DNA of 64,000 bases from Saccharofermentans sp. GTDB lineage: Bacteria; Bacillota; Clostridia; Saccharofermentanales; Saccharofermentanaceae. Location: contig JAIKVV010000079.1 of the NCBI GenBank assembly GCA_024685385.1, forward strand, positions 83,582-147,581. The letters are read 5' to 3'. The notes under the pieces are model-generated. The model saw only the letters and a list, made by a program, of their open reading frames with translations. It did not search any database and was not told the DNA's origin. Positions 42,477 to 51,462 of this stretch are shown here, piece by piece (within the stretch, counting starts at the first letter, position 1; every line of letters starts with the position of its first letter). The translations under genes and the position numbers were made by a program.

Positions 42477-43853
42477 ATGGGATTAATCAGTTTGGTTAAG
42501 AACGTAGCTGGTGTTATCGGTTCTTCAGTTTCTTCTGAGTTCGCAGATCAATACCAGGAAGTGTTCACATGCGACTCGCTCGGTGACAAGGTATTGCTCC
42601 GTAAAGGCGCGGCTCGCAATGAGAAGGGAAGGAATAAGGGAAGTACTGATGTAATTACACAGGGTTCCATTATCTTTGTTCCTGAAGGTATGGCAGTTTT
42701 ACTCGTTGACGGTGGTCAGGTAATCGACTTCACTGATCAGGCAGGTTACTATCGTTGGGATTCCTCAACATCACCTTCTGTATTGAGTGACAAGCATTTC
42801 GGCACAAACCTCGTAAAGTCCATTTCTGATACATGGGATCGTATGAGGGCAGCTGGTGAGATCACAAAGCAGCAGAGGATCTACTTTGTTAACTTGCTCG
42901 AGATGAGGGACAACAACTTCGGTACGGCAACACCTTTGCCTTATCCGGATCCTGAATACCGTAACATCTATGTAAGGATCAACGGTACATTCTCTTTCGT
43001 AGTAGAGAATCCTGTCCAGTTCTTCAAGTTCGTTACAGGTAATGTTGCCGGTGATTACACAGTAGAGATGCTCATGGGTACGCCCGCGAGCCCGAAGCAG
43101 CCCCGTCAGGAGTTCCTCGATCATATGACCGAAGTTCTCAACAGATGCGGAAGCGAAGACCGTATCCTGTTCTCCACGCTGCCTTCCAAGCAGTCTCAGC
43201 TCCGTAAGTACATGGCTGAGTGCCTCGACGAAGACTGGCTCCAGAACAGAGGTATCATCGTTCAGAACGTTGCTATCAACGCCATCACACCTGATGACAA
43301 GTCTCGTGAGAGAATCGAGCAGGTCGACCAGGCAAAGATGTTCGGTTCCGATCCTTCAGCTCTTGCAGCTCAGCAGGTCCTCGGAACAACGCAGGCTATG
43401 AATACTGCAGCAGCCAATGCAAATGGCGCCGTAAACGGCTTCATGGGCATGGGTATGGTTGGCGGAATGCAGGGAGTTCAGGGCGGCAACCAGGCAGCCT
43501 TCAACTTCTTAGGCCAGCAGCAACAGCAGCAGGCAGCCGCAGCAGCAGCTCCCGTTGCAGGCGCAGCAGTAGTTGCAGGCGCAGCTCCGGCAGGTTGGAC
43601 ATGCGAGTGCGGTCAGACCGGTAACACCGGCAAGTTCTGCTCTGAGTGCGGCAAGCCTCAGCCGGCACCGGCTCCTGCAGCAGCAGGTTGGGATTGTGAG
43701 TGCGGCCAGAAGGGCAACACAGGCAAGTTCTGCTCCGAGTGCGGCAAGCCTCAGCCCGCAGCAGCTCCCGCAGCATGCCCTAAGTGCGGATATACTCCCG
43801 CTGACGGCAAGCTCGGCAAGTTCTGCCCTGAGTGCGGCGAGAAGATCGAATAA
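42477..43853 (+). CDS. SPFH-domain protein with C-terminal zinc ribbons
   Basis: 458 residues. The N-terminal two thirds look like the YdjI-type SPFH proteins: SEFADQYQEVFTCDSLGDKVLLRKGA, then GSIIFVPEGMAVLLVDGGQVIDFTDQAGYYRWD. A Gly/Ala/Gln-rich linker follows (from about residue 300), with a poly-Gln and Ala run, then three zinc-ribbon units (each CxC or CxxC with CSECGKPQ or CPECGEK). SPFH proteins form membrane-linked ring or lattice assemblies; the ribbons suggest docking of a partner or nucleic acid (inference). No signal peptide. AGGGAGG precedes the ATG. A strong terminator follows. Confidence 0.88.
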   Translation: MGLISLVKNVAGVIGSSVSSEFADQYQEVFTCDSLGDKVLLRKGAARNEKGRNKGSTDVITQGSIIFVPEGMAVLLVDGGQVIDFTDQAGYYRWDSSTSPSVLSDKHFGTNLVKSISDTWDRMRAAGEITKQQRIYFVNLLEMRDNNFGTATPLPYPDPEYRNIYVRINGTFSFVVENPVQFFKFVTGNVAGDYTVEMLMGTPASPKQPRQEFLDHMTEVLNRCGSEDRILFSTLPSKQSQLRKYMAECLDEDWLQNRGIIVQNVAINAITPDDKSRERIEQVDQAKMFGSDPSALAAQQVLGTTQAMNTAAANANGAVNGFMGMGMVGGMQGVQGGNQAAFNFLGQQQQQQAAAAAAPVAGAAVVAGAAPAGWTCECGQTGNTGKFCSECGKPQPAPAPAAAGWDCECGQKGNTGKFCSECGKPQPAAAPAACPKCGYTPADGKLGKFCPECGEKIE

Positions 43854-43873
43854 TCAGATTCTGATCAACTATC

Positions 43874-43906
43874 AGGGGTTGCCTTTCACAAGGCAACCCC
43901 TTTTTT
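43874..43906 (+). terminator. Terminator after the SPFH gene
   Basis: AGGGGTTGCCTT pairs perfectly with AAGGCAACCCCT around TCAC, followed by TTTTTA. Confidence 0.93.
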
Positions 43907-43991
43907 ATTCCGATCGGGAAATGCGGGGCAACAGTCCTTTCCAAAATGCCTGTAATGCCTGAAAACATTTATTTATATTATTATTACTTGC

Positions 43992-44020
43992 TTGTAATCA
44001 AGGCAAATTTGTATTATATT
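43992..44020 (+). promoter_or_regulatory. Probable promoter of the repeat-rich kinase-like gene
   Basis: TTGTAA (43992-43997), 17 bases, TATATT (44015-44020), 43 bases before the ATG at 44064. Confidence 0.6.
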
Positions 44021-44063
44021 TTTTAGTATCTACTACTATGTGCAAACGGAGGATTGTAGAGGT

Positions 44064-46973
44064 ATGGATATCAACGAGATCAAAGCAAAGGGACCGTTTT
44101 TCGGTGGTTGGAACATAAATTCCGCGATCGGTACAGGCTCATGCGGTACCGTATATGAGATTTCCAATGCCATGTCTGCCGGAAAGGCAGCCATGAAGGT
44201 GATCCACACTAAGGATTCTTCCACAGCTGATAAAGTTGTAGAAGTTATCGGCAAGTACGATATCCTCAAGGGAAATGAAAACATTTTCCTTGATCATGAG
44301 ATTTCAAGGATAGATAACTCTGACGGATCAGCCGATGTGCTCGTCAAGATGCCTTTCAGGCAGACTTTGGCCGTATATGCGCAGGGCCGTGAACTTGACA
44401 GGGATGAGGTAGCCAAGCTGGGCGTTGACATTTCATCTGCTCTTGAATTCTGCGAATATAAGAACATCAAGCACGGAGCGCTCAAGCCTGCGAATATCTT
44501 CCTTAACGATAACGGTTCGTTTGCACTGGGTGATTTCGGAACGATCGATATAGCAAAACTCATCGAATCTTCGGGTGCTCCCGACAGAATGGATTATTGC
44601 TCGCCCGAGGTCGGACGTGAATCCTCTTTTGACAATACGGCTGATCTCTATGCACTCGGAATGGTTCTCTATATCCAGCTCAACGGTAAGAGAGGTCCGT
44701 TCCTTCCTCCGGATCCCGAGGACTTTACGGCAGATGATCTTAAAGAAGCTCTTGACAAGAGGATGGCAGGTGAAGCCTTTAATCCTCCTTCAAAGGGCGG
44801 CTTAAGATTTAATGCCATCATCAATAATGCATGCAATGCTGATCCCGACAAGAGATATTTCTCTGCGGCTAAGATGAAGGTTGATCTTAAGAAACTCCTG
44901 CCTGACGGAGGTCAGACAGTTGCCGCGGCAGGTATAGCTGCAGGAGCTGCAGCCGCTGCAGCAAATTCACCGTTCAAACCTGCATCGTCAGCTTTTAAAC
45001 CTGCTGAGAAGTCTCCGTTTAAGCCTGCTGCGACAAGACCCGCAGCAGCTGCTGCAGATAACTCGAATTCATTGTTTAAGCCTTTGGGAAATGCTGCAAA
45101 CAAGTCCGCCGGAGAGACAAATTCACCTTTCAAGCCTTTGTCATCTTCTGCTGCAGCATCTAAGCCTGCCGATAATTCGAATTCGCCTTTCAAGCCTTTG
45201 GCTTCTGCTGAAACTGCAAAGCCGGCTGATAATGCAAACTCTCCGTTCAAACCTTTCGCATCGGCAAACGGCAAGGCTGCTGATAATTCGAATTCGCCTT
45301 TCAAGCCTTTTGCTTCTTCCGATACGGCAAAGCCGGCTGATAATGCTAACTCTCCGTTTAAGCCATTAGCATCTGCTTCCGGCAATTCGGACAATTCGAA
45401 TTCTCCCTTTAAACCCTTGGGTAATGCCGCTGCATCAAAGGCTTCCGACAGTTCAAATTCACCTTTCAAGCCTTTGGGGGCTGCAGCTGACAATAAAGCG
45501 GCCGACAACTCAAATTCTCCTTTCAAGCCTCTGGCAAAGACGGAGACAAAAGCGGCTGCTCCCGCTGAAAACTCTCCGTTTAAGCCTCTCGGTAAGACTG
45601 AGACAAAGGCAGCGCCCGCTGCATCCGTTCCCGCAGATAATTCTCCTTTTAAACCGCTTGCAAAGCAGGAGAACAAAGCCGGAGACAATGCCGATTCTCC
45701 TTTCAAGCCTTCAGGCAGACCTGCAGCATCTGCATCAGATACCAAACCTGCAGACAATGCAAATTCACCTTTTAAACCCTTGGCTAATGCTAATGCTGCC
45801 AAGACTCCTGCAAAGGAAACAGGCAGACCTGCGGCAGCTGCAACCAGACCCGTAGCCGGGGCTAAGCCAGCTGCTCTTTCCAACAAACCGGTTACACCGA
45901 AGGCTACAGGAACAGCAGGAAAGCCGGCTCAGTCTGTTGCCATGCTGAAGGCCGAGCAGGCAAAAGAAGATGCGAAGAAAGCTGCTGAAGAGAAGGTCGG
46001 AACATCCGCTATGGCTGCAAGGCTTGCCAGGACTGAGAATAAAACTGCCGATAAGAAACCTGCTGACAAGAAGGAAGCCGCGGCTTCCGCATCTGCAATG
46101 GCATCAAGGCTTGCCAAGACCGAAAGTAAAGACTCTAAGCCTGCTGATAAGAAAGAAGCACCGGCTGCCGTTAATTCTGCATTTGTTCCTAAGAATTCAA
46201 AGCCTGAAACCGGTAAAGCCACTCTTGCGAAGGATACGAAGCCGGCCGATAACGCCAATTCTCCTTTCAAACCTGCAAGCGCTGCAAAAGACAAGCCTGC
46301 TGTTGACACAACTGCTTCCGGATCTCCTTTCAGACCCGCTGCCAGCGGTGCGGATTCTAAGGTTAATTCAACGGCTTGGGCAAGAAGCGGCGGAACTTCC
46401 TCATCCGTTGCATCCCAGAGAGGCAGTAATGACAAATTGTCTGAAGGCTTCCTGCTCAGCAGCGACCAGTATAAGGAAGAGAACAAGCTTCTGTCTTTCG
46501 TTAAATCCAAGACAGGCAAGATCGTAATCGGTGTACTTGCCATTGCTCTTGTAATATTGATCTTTACTTTGATCAATAATTCCGGTAAGAATACTGCTCC
46601 TGTTGAGTCTTCTGACACTACGACTACAACAACGGAAGCAACGACTACCACAGCGACTGAAGAATCCACTACGACCGAATCAGAGGAAGTTACCACAACT
46701 ACAACGGAGGAACCGACTACGACAACGGAGGATGAAACAACGACTACGACTTCTACCGAAGAGGCGACGACCACGACTAAGGCAACCACCAAGGCTACCA
46801 CAACGGCTCGTCACACAACGAGAAGAACGACAAGACATACCACCAGATCCACTACAAGGTCCACAACAAGGTCGACTACAAGGTCAACGACTCAGGGCAC
46901 TACAAAGGGCACGACCAAGGATACGACCAAGGATACGACGACCAAGGGCACCACATTCGGTGGCGATTATTAA
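44064..46973 (+). CDS. Kinase-like (catalytic Asp missing) membrane protein with SPFKP repeats
   Basis: About 969 residues. Residues 1-280 look like a Ser/Thr kinase fold: glycine loop GTGSCGTVY, Lys45, DFG at 157-159, and CSPEVG. The catalytic loop reads HGALKPAN (137-144) where active kinases have HRDLKPxN, so the catalytic Asp is Ala139: probably a pseudokinase. Residues about 300-760 are a low-complexity Ala/Pro/Asn/Lys region with the motif SPFKP about 15 times. A Lys/Glu/Ala-rich stretch follows, then one transmembrane helix (KIVIGVLAIALVILIFTLI) and an outer Thr-rich tail with TTR and TTK units. GTG at 44040 could add eight residues; ATG 44064, after CGGAGG, is preferred. Nothing like PASTA repeats is present. 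Confidence 0.85.
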   Translation: MDINEIKAKGPFFGGWNINSAIGTGSCGTVYEISNAMSAGKAAMKVIHTKDSSTADKVVEVIGKYDILKGNENIFLDHEISRIDNSDGSADVLVKMPFRQTLAVYAQGRELDRDEVAKLGVDISSALEFCEYKNIKHGALKPANIFLNDNGSFALGDFGTIDIAKLIESSGAPDRMDYCSPEVGRESSFDNTADLYALGMVLYIQLNGKRGPFLPPDPEDFTADDLKEALDKRMAGEAFNPPSKGGLRFNAIINNACNADPDKRYFSAAKMKVDLKKLLPDGGQTVAAAGIAAGAAAAAANSPFKPASSAFKPAEKSPFKPAATRPAAAAADNSNSLFKPLGNAANKSAGETNSPFKPLSSSAAASKPADNSNSPFKPLASAETAKPADNANSPFKPFASANGKAADNSNSPFKPFASSDTAKPADNANSPFKPLASASGNSDNSNSPFKPLGNAAASKASDSSNSPFKPLGAAADNKAADNSNSPFKPLAKTETKAAAPAENSPFKPLGKTETKAAPAASVPADNSPFKPLAKQENKAGDNADSPFKPSGRPAASASDTKPADNANSPFKPLANANAAKTPAKETGRPAAAATRPVAGAKPAALSNKPVTPKATGTAGKPAQSVAMLKAEQAKEDAKKAAEEKVGTSAMAARLARTENKTADKKPADKKEAAASASAMASRLAKTESKDSKPADKKEAPAAVNSAFVPKNSKPETGKATLAKDTKPADNANSPFKPASAAKDKPAVDTTASGSPFRPAASGADSKVNSTAWARSGGTSSSVASQRGSNDKLSEGFLLSSDQYKEENKLLSFVKSKTGKIVIGVLAIALVILIFTLINNSGKNTAPVESSDTTTTTTEATTTTATEESTTTESEEVTTTTTEEPTTTTEDETTTTTSTEEATTTTKATTKATTTARHTTRRTTRHTTRSTTRSTTRSTTRSTTQGTTKGTTKDTTKDTTTKGTTFGGDY
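44964..46337 (+). repeat. SPFKP repeat region of the kinase-like gene
   Basis: Inside the gene, NSPFKP or DSPFKP units recur about 15 times, with three variants (AFKP, SLFKP, SPFRP), spaced about 17-25 residues apart by Ala/Asp/Lys/Pro-rich linkers. Codons vary among the copies, so the repeat is at protein rather than exact DNA level. A minus-strand frame over this stretch is a mirror artefact of the repeats. Confidence 0.85.
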
Positions 46974-46985
46974 TCCATAATCAAT

Positions 46986-47012
46986 GGGAAAGGGCTTCGG
47001 CCCTTTCCTTGA
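46986..47012 (+). terminator. Terminator after the kinase-like gene
   Basis: GGAAAGGGC pairs with GCCCTTTCC around TTCG, followed by TTGATT. Good stem, short T tract. Confidence 0.7.
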
Positions 47013-47045
47013 TTAAATACAGGTAAAGGCAAATGGAGGTTTTTT

Positions 47046-47261
47046 GTGGCTAAAGGTAAAGTTAGTTTTAACGAAGACCTGTGTAAAGGATGCGGACTTT
47101 GTGTCGCAGCCTGCCCTCAGAAGATTCTCGAACTCGACAAGTCGAGGCTGAACAGCAAGGGATATCATCCCGCATCGAGCATTGATCCCGATAAGTGTGT
47201 CGGATGTGCTTTCTGTGCGGTACAGTGCCCTGATTCGGTCATTACTGTTGAGAGAGATTGA
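47046..47261 (+). CDS. 2-oxoacid:ferredoxin oxidoreductase delta subunit (2[4Fe-4S] ferredoxin)
   Basis: 71 residues with two Cys clusters, CKGCGLCVAACPQ and CVGCAFCAVQCP, each binding a [4Fe-4S] cluster. The start is GTG with GGAGG six bases away. It passes electrons from the oxidoreductase encoded next to ferredoxin. First of four genes (delta, alpha, beta, gamma) at spacings of at most 12 bases. Confidence 0.93.
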   Translation: MAKGKVSFNEDLCKGCGLCVAACPQKILELDKSRLNSKGYHPASSIDPDKCVGCAFCAVQCPDSVITVERD

Positions 47262-47273
47262 CGGAGGGTGAAG

Positions 47274-48380
47274 ATGGCACAGAAAAGAGTATTGATGAAG
47301 GGCAATGAGGTAATTGCCGAAGCGGCTATAAGGGCCGGATGCAGAAATTATTTCGGATATCCCATTACACCGCAGACGGAAGTTATGCATTATATGGCCA
47401 AGAAGATGGTCCAGATAGGCGGTAACTTCGTTCAGGCTGAGAGTGAGCTCGCAGCGATTAATATGGTTTACGGCTGCGCTGCAGCAGGATTCCGTGTTAT
47501 GACATCTTCGTCATCACCGGGAATCTCGCTGAAGCAAGAAGGCATCTCCTATATTGCAGGTGCCGAGCTTCCCGCTGTAGTGGTCAACATCGTAAGAGGC
47601 GGTCCGGGTCTTGGCGGGATCCTCCCTGCACAGGGCGACTATTTCCAGGCAACAAAGGGCGGCGGCCACGGTGACTACCGCAATATCGTCATCGCTCCCG
47701 CTTCCGTTCAGGAATTATATGAGCTGACAGTTGAGGCTTTCAATCTTGCTGACAAGTACAGGAACCTTGTTATGATCATGGGTGACGGTACTCTTGGTCA
47801 GATGATGGAGCCGGTTGCTTTCCGTGACGAAGAGCCCATAGTTGACGTTAAGAAGCCTTGGGCTGCTTGCGGAAGATGCAAGACCGAAGACGGTTCTATC
47901 CGTCCTCACAACACGGTAACTTCCATCTATATCGATCCTGATACTCTTGAATACAAGAATCGTGAGCTTCAGGAGAAGTATAAGGTTATCGAAGAGAATG
48001 AGCAGAGATGGGAGGCTGTAAACATCGAAGATGCGGAGGTCATCATCACCGCGTTCTCTACATGTTCCAGAATCTCAAGAAACGTTATCAGACAGGCTGC
48101 AGAGATGGGAATCAAGGTCGGCATGATCAGACCTATCACTCTCTGGCCTTTCCCCAAGAAGGCTTTCGCTGAGGTTGCAGCTCAGTCTTCAGTCAAGGCT
48201 TTCCTTGATGTTGAGCTTAACGCAGGTCAGATGATCGAAGATGTCCGTCTTGCCGTTAACGGTACAAAACCCGTTTATTTCCACGGAAGGATGGGTGGTA
48301 ATCTGCCTACACAGAAAGAGATCCTCGATAAGATCGTAAGGATCCATAACGGAGAAACAGTGGAAGGAGGTATAGTCTGA
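47274..48380 (+). CDS. vorB: 2-oxoacid:ferredoxin oxidoreductase alpha subunit
   Basis: About 368 residues. The N terminus KRVLMKGNEVIAEAAIRAGCRNYFGYPITPQTEVMHYMAK, and VQAESELAAINMVYGCAAAGFRVMTSSSSPGISLKQEG are the family signature of VorB/KorA. This subunit binds thiamine pyrophosphate with the beta subunit and oxidatively decarboxylates a 2-oxoacid to acyl-CoA. In this four-gene layout the usual name is 3-methyl-2-oxobutanoate (Vor), though 2-oxoglutarate is possible. A GTG six bases upstream is within the SD; ATG 47274 after GGAGGGTGAAG is chosen. Confidence 0.88.
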   Translation: MAQKRVLMKGNEVIAEAAIRAGCRNYFGYPITPQTEVMHYMAKKMVQIGGNFVQAESELAAINMVYGCAAAGFRVMTSSSSPGISLKQEGISYIAGAELPAVVVNIVRGGPGLGGILPAQGDYFQATKGGGHGDYRNIVIAPASVQELYELTVEAFNLADKYRNLVMIMGDGTLGQMMEPVAFRDEEPIVDVKKPWAACGRCKTEDGSIRPHNTVTSIYIDPDTLEYKNRELQEKYKVIEENEQRWEAVNIEDAEVIITAFSTCSRISRNVIRQAAEMGIKVGMIRPITLWPFPKKAFAEVAAQSSVKAFLDVELNAGQMIEDVRLAVNGTKPVYFHGRMGGNLPTQKEILDKIVRIHNGETVEGGIV

Positions 48381-49186
48381 TGGCTGTAGTATTCAAACCG
48401 ACAGAAGGTCTGACAGATAAGCCCTTCCATTATTGTCCCGGATGCTGTCACGGCATTATCCACAGGATCATAGCCGAGTCGATGGTCGAGATGGATCTTT
48501 TGAATTCCGCTGTTGAAGTTGCGTCAGTAGGTTGTACATATAACTCCTACGAGTATTTCAACTGTGATGCTGTTCAGGCGGCTCACGGAAGAGCACCTGC
48601 AGTAGCAACGGGTATCAAGCGTAATCTTAAGGATCAGACAGTCTTCACATATCAGGGAGACGGTGACCTTGCATCTATCGGTACTGCCGAGATCATTCAC
48701 GCGGCAGCAAGAGGGGAGAAGATCACGGTCTTCTTCGTAAACAATGCGGTTTACGGTATGACTTCCGGACAGATGGCTCCTACAACATTGCTTGGCCAGG
48801 TTACGACAACATCACCTTTCGGACGTGATGCTTCTTACCAGGGCTATCCCATCAACGTAAGTGAGCTTATCGCAAACCTTACGGGTGCTGTCTATGTTGA
48901 GCGTGTCTGCTTAACTGATTACAAGAACATCATGAACGCAAAGCGTGCCGTTCAGAAGGCATTCAATGTTCAGAAGAACAATCTGGGATTCTCTTTCGTT
49001 GAGTTCCTTTCAACATGTCCTACCAACTGGGGTAAGGAACCTGTTGCAGCTCTTGACTGGCTCAAGGAGAAGATGATCCCTCAGTATCCTCTGGGATGCT
49101 TCAAGGGCGCTGATCTTAAGTTCGATCCTGAAGGAAAGCTCATTGCAGGTGAAGTTCACGCAGGTGAGAAGGAGGTAAGGGCATGA
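48380..49186 (+). CDS. vorA: 2-oxoacid:ferredoxin oxidoreductase beta subunit (TPP-binding)
   Basis: 268 residues. FHYCPGCCHGIIHR near the start, then the segment VASVGCTYNSYEYFNCD and AAHGRAPAVATGIKR, and the thiamine pyrophosphate site YQGDGDLASIGTAEIIHAAARGE with VFFVNNAVYGMTSGQ. The SPFGRD segment and the ending match the VorA/KorB set. Its ATG overlaps the alpha stop by one base. It provides the active-site cofactor pocket. Whether the substrate is branched-chain 2-oxoacids or 2-oxoglutarate is not fixed. Confidence 0.9.
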   Translation: MAVVFKPTEGLTDKPFHYCPGCCHGIIHRIIAESMVEMDLLNSAVEVASVGCTYNSYEYFNCDAVQAAHGRAPAVATGIKRNLKDQTVFTYQGDGDLASIGTAEIIHAAARGEKITVFFVNNAVYGMTSGQMAPTTLLGQVTTTSPFGRDASYQGYPINVSELIANLTGAVYVERVCLTDYKNIMNAKRAVQKAFNVQKNNLGFSFVEFLSTCPTNWGKEPVAALDWLKEKMIPQYPLGCFKGADLKFDPEGKLIAGEVHAGEKEVRA

Positions 49187-49722
49187 TAGATTTTTCTGTA
49201 ATCCTTGCCGGCTTCGGAGGACAGGGCATCCTGTCTGCAGGTAAGATGGCAGCAGAGGCTGCACTCTATGAAGGAAAAGAAGTATCCTGGTTCCCGTCAT
49301 ACGGACCTGAGATGCGCGGCGGCACGGCAAACTGTTCCGTTGTCATTTCCGATGAGCCCATCGGATCTCCCGTTGTTAATGATGCAGATGTTGTCATCTG
49401 CCTCAATCAGCCTTCCATGGAGAAGTTCGAGAAGCAGTTAAAGCCCGGCGGACTCTTGATAATCGACTCTTCGCTCATCAAGATCCAGCCTACGCGCGAT
49501 GACATTAAGTTCGTGGCAATGAATGCTTCCGACATCGCATCCGAACTGGGCGCAATGACATATGCTCCGATCTCCATGATCGGCTGCATGGCTGAAGCAA
49601 CAGGCTGCATCAAGCGCGAATCTTTCGAAAAGTCTCTTTATGAGATCCTTCCGGAAAGACGTCATCACATGATTCCCAACAACCTGGCTGCCTGGGATAA
49701 GGGCGCCGAGTTTGCTAAGTGA
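49183..49722 (+). CDS. vorC: 2-oxoacid:ferredoxin oxidoreductase gamma subunit
   Basis: 179 residues: SVILAGFGGQGILSAGKMAAEAAL, FPSYGPEMRGGTANCSVVIS and NNLAAWDKG are the pattern of the gamma subunit of Vor/Kor enzymes, which closes the complex beside alpha. It overlaps the beta stop by four bases (ATGA). Last catalytic gene of the operon; a strong terminator hairpin lies 28 bases after its stop. Confidence 0.93.
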   Translation: MIDFSVILAGFGGQGILSAGKMAAEAALYEGKEVSWFPSYGPEMRGGTANCSVVISDEPIGSPVVNDADVVICLNQPSMEKFEKQLKPGGLLIIDSSLIKIQPTRDDIKFVAMNASDIASELGAMTYAPISMIGCMAEATGCIKRESFEKSLYEILPERRHHMIPNNLAAWDKGAEFAK

Positions 49723-51362
49723 TGACCAACAGTTCAAATGATCTTTGCAAGAGCCTGCCCCGGAGACTTGGAGTCTCCGGGCCGGCTCTTTTTAAGTATG
49801 CGGCTCTTTTGCTGATCCTTATTGCAGGCTTTATTGCTTATGTTGTGCCTGCAACACACTCGTCTTTATGGTTCGACGAGGTTATCGAGTATTACTATTC
49901 CAAGTATATGACAGGTTATGTCCCCGGCGGCTACGGCACATCCGATATGTACGAGAGGATCTGCTTTACATTCCAGCCGCCGCTTTACAATATTCTAATG
50001 TATCTGTGGCTTAAGATATACGATTCAGAGTTCTGGTTCCGTCTTGCCGGGATCCTTACGATTCTGATTGGTTCGGTTGCTATCTTTGCTGCAGTGGATG
50101 AGAAGACTGAGTCGGGCCTTTGGGCTAATATCGCTGCCGCACTTTATCTCTTTACTCCTGCTGTAACTTTCTATGGTCTTGAGTGCGGTGAATATAACCT
50201 TATGATGTGCTTTATGTCGTGGGCTATATGTTTCTTCATCAAGTCAGTGAACAAGCCTTCTTTTAAGAACATGGCACTTTTCTTTGTGTTCAGTTCCCTG
50301 GCTGTGCTGAGCCAGTATGGAGCTGCATTCTGCGTCATGGGAATGTATTTATCTCTCCTGATCAAAGTGTTAAGAAGCAAGAAAAGGAAACTCATTTTGA
50401 CGGCTATAATTCTGACTGCTGCCACGGCTGTTCTTGTTGTCTTGCCCTTGCTAATCTTTTTCGTTATCCCGCAGATGAACAGTATGGGTAATATCACTGT
50501 TTCGCACATCCCTTCGTTTGTCTTTAATCCCATAGTCGATTATGTTGACGGTATTGCCGTATGTGCGGAATTTATCTTCTATAACAGCATGGATAATATG
50601 CTGCTTAAAGCTTTGGTGACCGTTTTCGTAACGGTAGCAACTATATCGATGGTGATAGCAGTCGTGCAGGAGAAACGCAAGGCTTTCTATCTTGCGTTCA
50701 GCCTCTTCATTATGTATTCAATGTATTATGCAGCGGTCATAACAAACTTTTACGGCTATTACTGGTGGTCGGATACCACGGGCGGCCTTAACTTCGGTAA
50801 ACGTTATTGCGTGTTCATGGTTCCGATCCTTATAGTTGCGGCTGTTACAGCACTTCATACAGTATCAAAGAAGACCTTCGAAAAGAAAGCGGTCTCGATG
50901 ACAGCGTCAGTCCTGTCGATGATATGTTTTGCGTGCCTTATCGTTGCAGGTTTTACAAACCTCGATATTATCAGGTGGGAGAAGAGCAACCTCAGGGAAG
51001 CCGCAGATGCCTGGTATGACGCTAAAGCATACGAAAGCACGACCTACCTTTTCAGGGATCCAATCTATTATGAGGAAGCGATCTGTTATTACATCGAAAA
51101 GCACGACGGCTTCAAAGAAGACATGATGGACCGTGTCATGACATGCGCTGTTACCGGTGATATAGCTTATGAAGACTATTATACGAACTATATCAAAGGT
51201 GATGAGTTCTATTTCGTCGCAAGAGAGTATTGTCTGGAAACTTCTGTGGCAACTCTTAAGAGCAAGGGATATGACGTGTCGGTCGTGTTTAAAGATGATT
51301 CCGAAGACTTCCATGTAGCGCAGAATTATATTGTTTTGCATGCAGTAAAGGGCAGAGTATAG
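49722..51362 (+). CDS. GT39-like integral membrane glycosyltransferase
   Basis: About 546 residues. A first helix (YAALLLILIAGFIAYVV) leads to HSSLWFDEVIEYYYSKY, with the Asp-Glu after helix 1 typical of dolichyl-phosphate-mannose-type (GT39/ArnT-like) enzymes, which use lipid-linked sugar; about 10 more helices follow and the C-terminal 130 residues are an outer domain. The start is uncertain: ATG at 49722 overlaps the upstream stop and has no SD, and the first 25 codons contain the operon's terminator hairpin. In-frame TTG at 49809 is possible but also lacks an SD. Family call is moderate. Confidence 0.7.
   Translation: MTNSSNDLCKSLPRRLGVSGPALFKYAALLLILIAGFIAYVVPATHSSLWFDEVIEYYYSKYMTGYVPGGYGTSDMYERICFTFQPPLYNILMYLWLKIYDSEFWFRLAGILTILIGSVAIFAAVDEKTESGLWANIAAALYLFTPAVTFYGLECGEYNLMMCFMSWAICFFIKSVNKPSFKNMALFFVFSSLAVLSQYGAAFCVMGMYLSLLIKVLRSKKRKLILTAIILTAATAVLVVLPLLIFFVIPQMNSMGNITVSHIPSFVFNPIVDYVDGIAVCAEFIFYNSMDNMLLKALVTVFVTVATISMVIAVVQEKRKAFYLAFSLFIMYSMYYAAVITNFYGYYWWSDTTGGLNFGKRYCVFMVPILIVAAVTALHTVSKKTFEKKAVSMTASVLSMICFACLIVAGFTNLDIIRWEKSNLREAADAWYDAKAYESTTYLFRDPIYYEEAICYYIEKHDGFKEDMMDRVMTCAVTGDIAYEDYYTNYIKGDEFYFVAREYCLETSVATLKSKGYDVSVVFKDDSEDFHVAQNYIVLHAVKGRV
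49751..49793 (+). terminator. Rho-independent terminator overlapping the GT39-like gene start
   Basis: GAGCCTGCCCCGGAGAC (49751-49767) pairs with GTCTCCGGGCCGGCTC (49773-49788) with one bulge, followed by TTTTT (49789-49793). A textbook terminator for the oxidoreductase operon that lies within the coding frame of the next gene. Confidence 0.88.
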
Positions 51363-51420
51363 CTTTTCTCTGATAACCATTGATAGTTCTCATAGTAAGT
51401 TGTTTGACTGTGAAATATGC

Positions 51421-51454
51421 ACAAAAACTTTTGGGTAAAAATGAAAGTTTTTGT
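51421..51454. promoter_or_regulatory. Inverted repeat before the glycogen operon
   Basis: ACAAAAACTTT (51421-51431) and AAAGTTTTTGT (51444-51454) form a perfect 11-bp inverted repeat with a 12-base centre, followed by ATTTTTGG. It ends nine bases before the glgB -35. It may be an A/T-rich terminator of the gene upstream or an operator of glg. Confidence 0.55.
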
Positions 51455-51462
51455 ATTTTTGG

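Noticed and set aside
44912-45886. Long minus-strand frame of 324 codons with GLKGEF repeats
   Set aside because: It is the mirror of the SPFKP repeats of the plus-strand gene; no ribosome site and no independent support.
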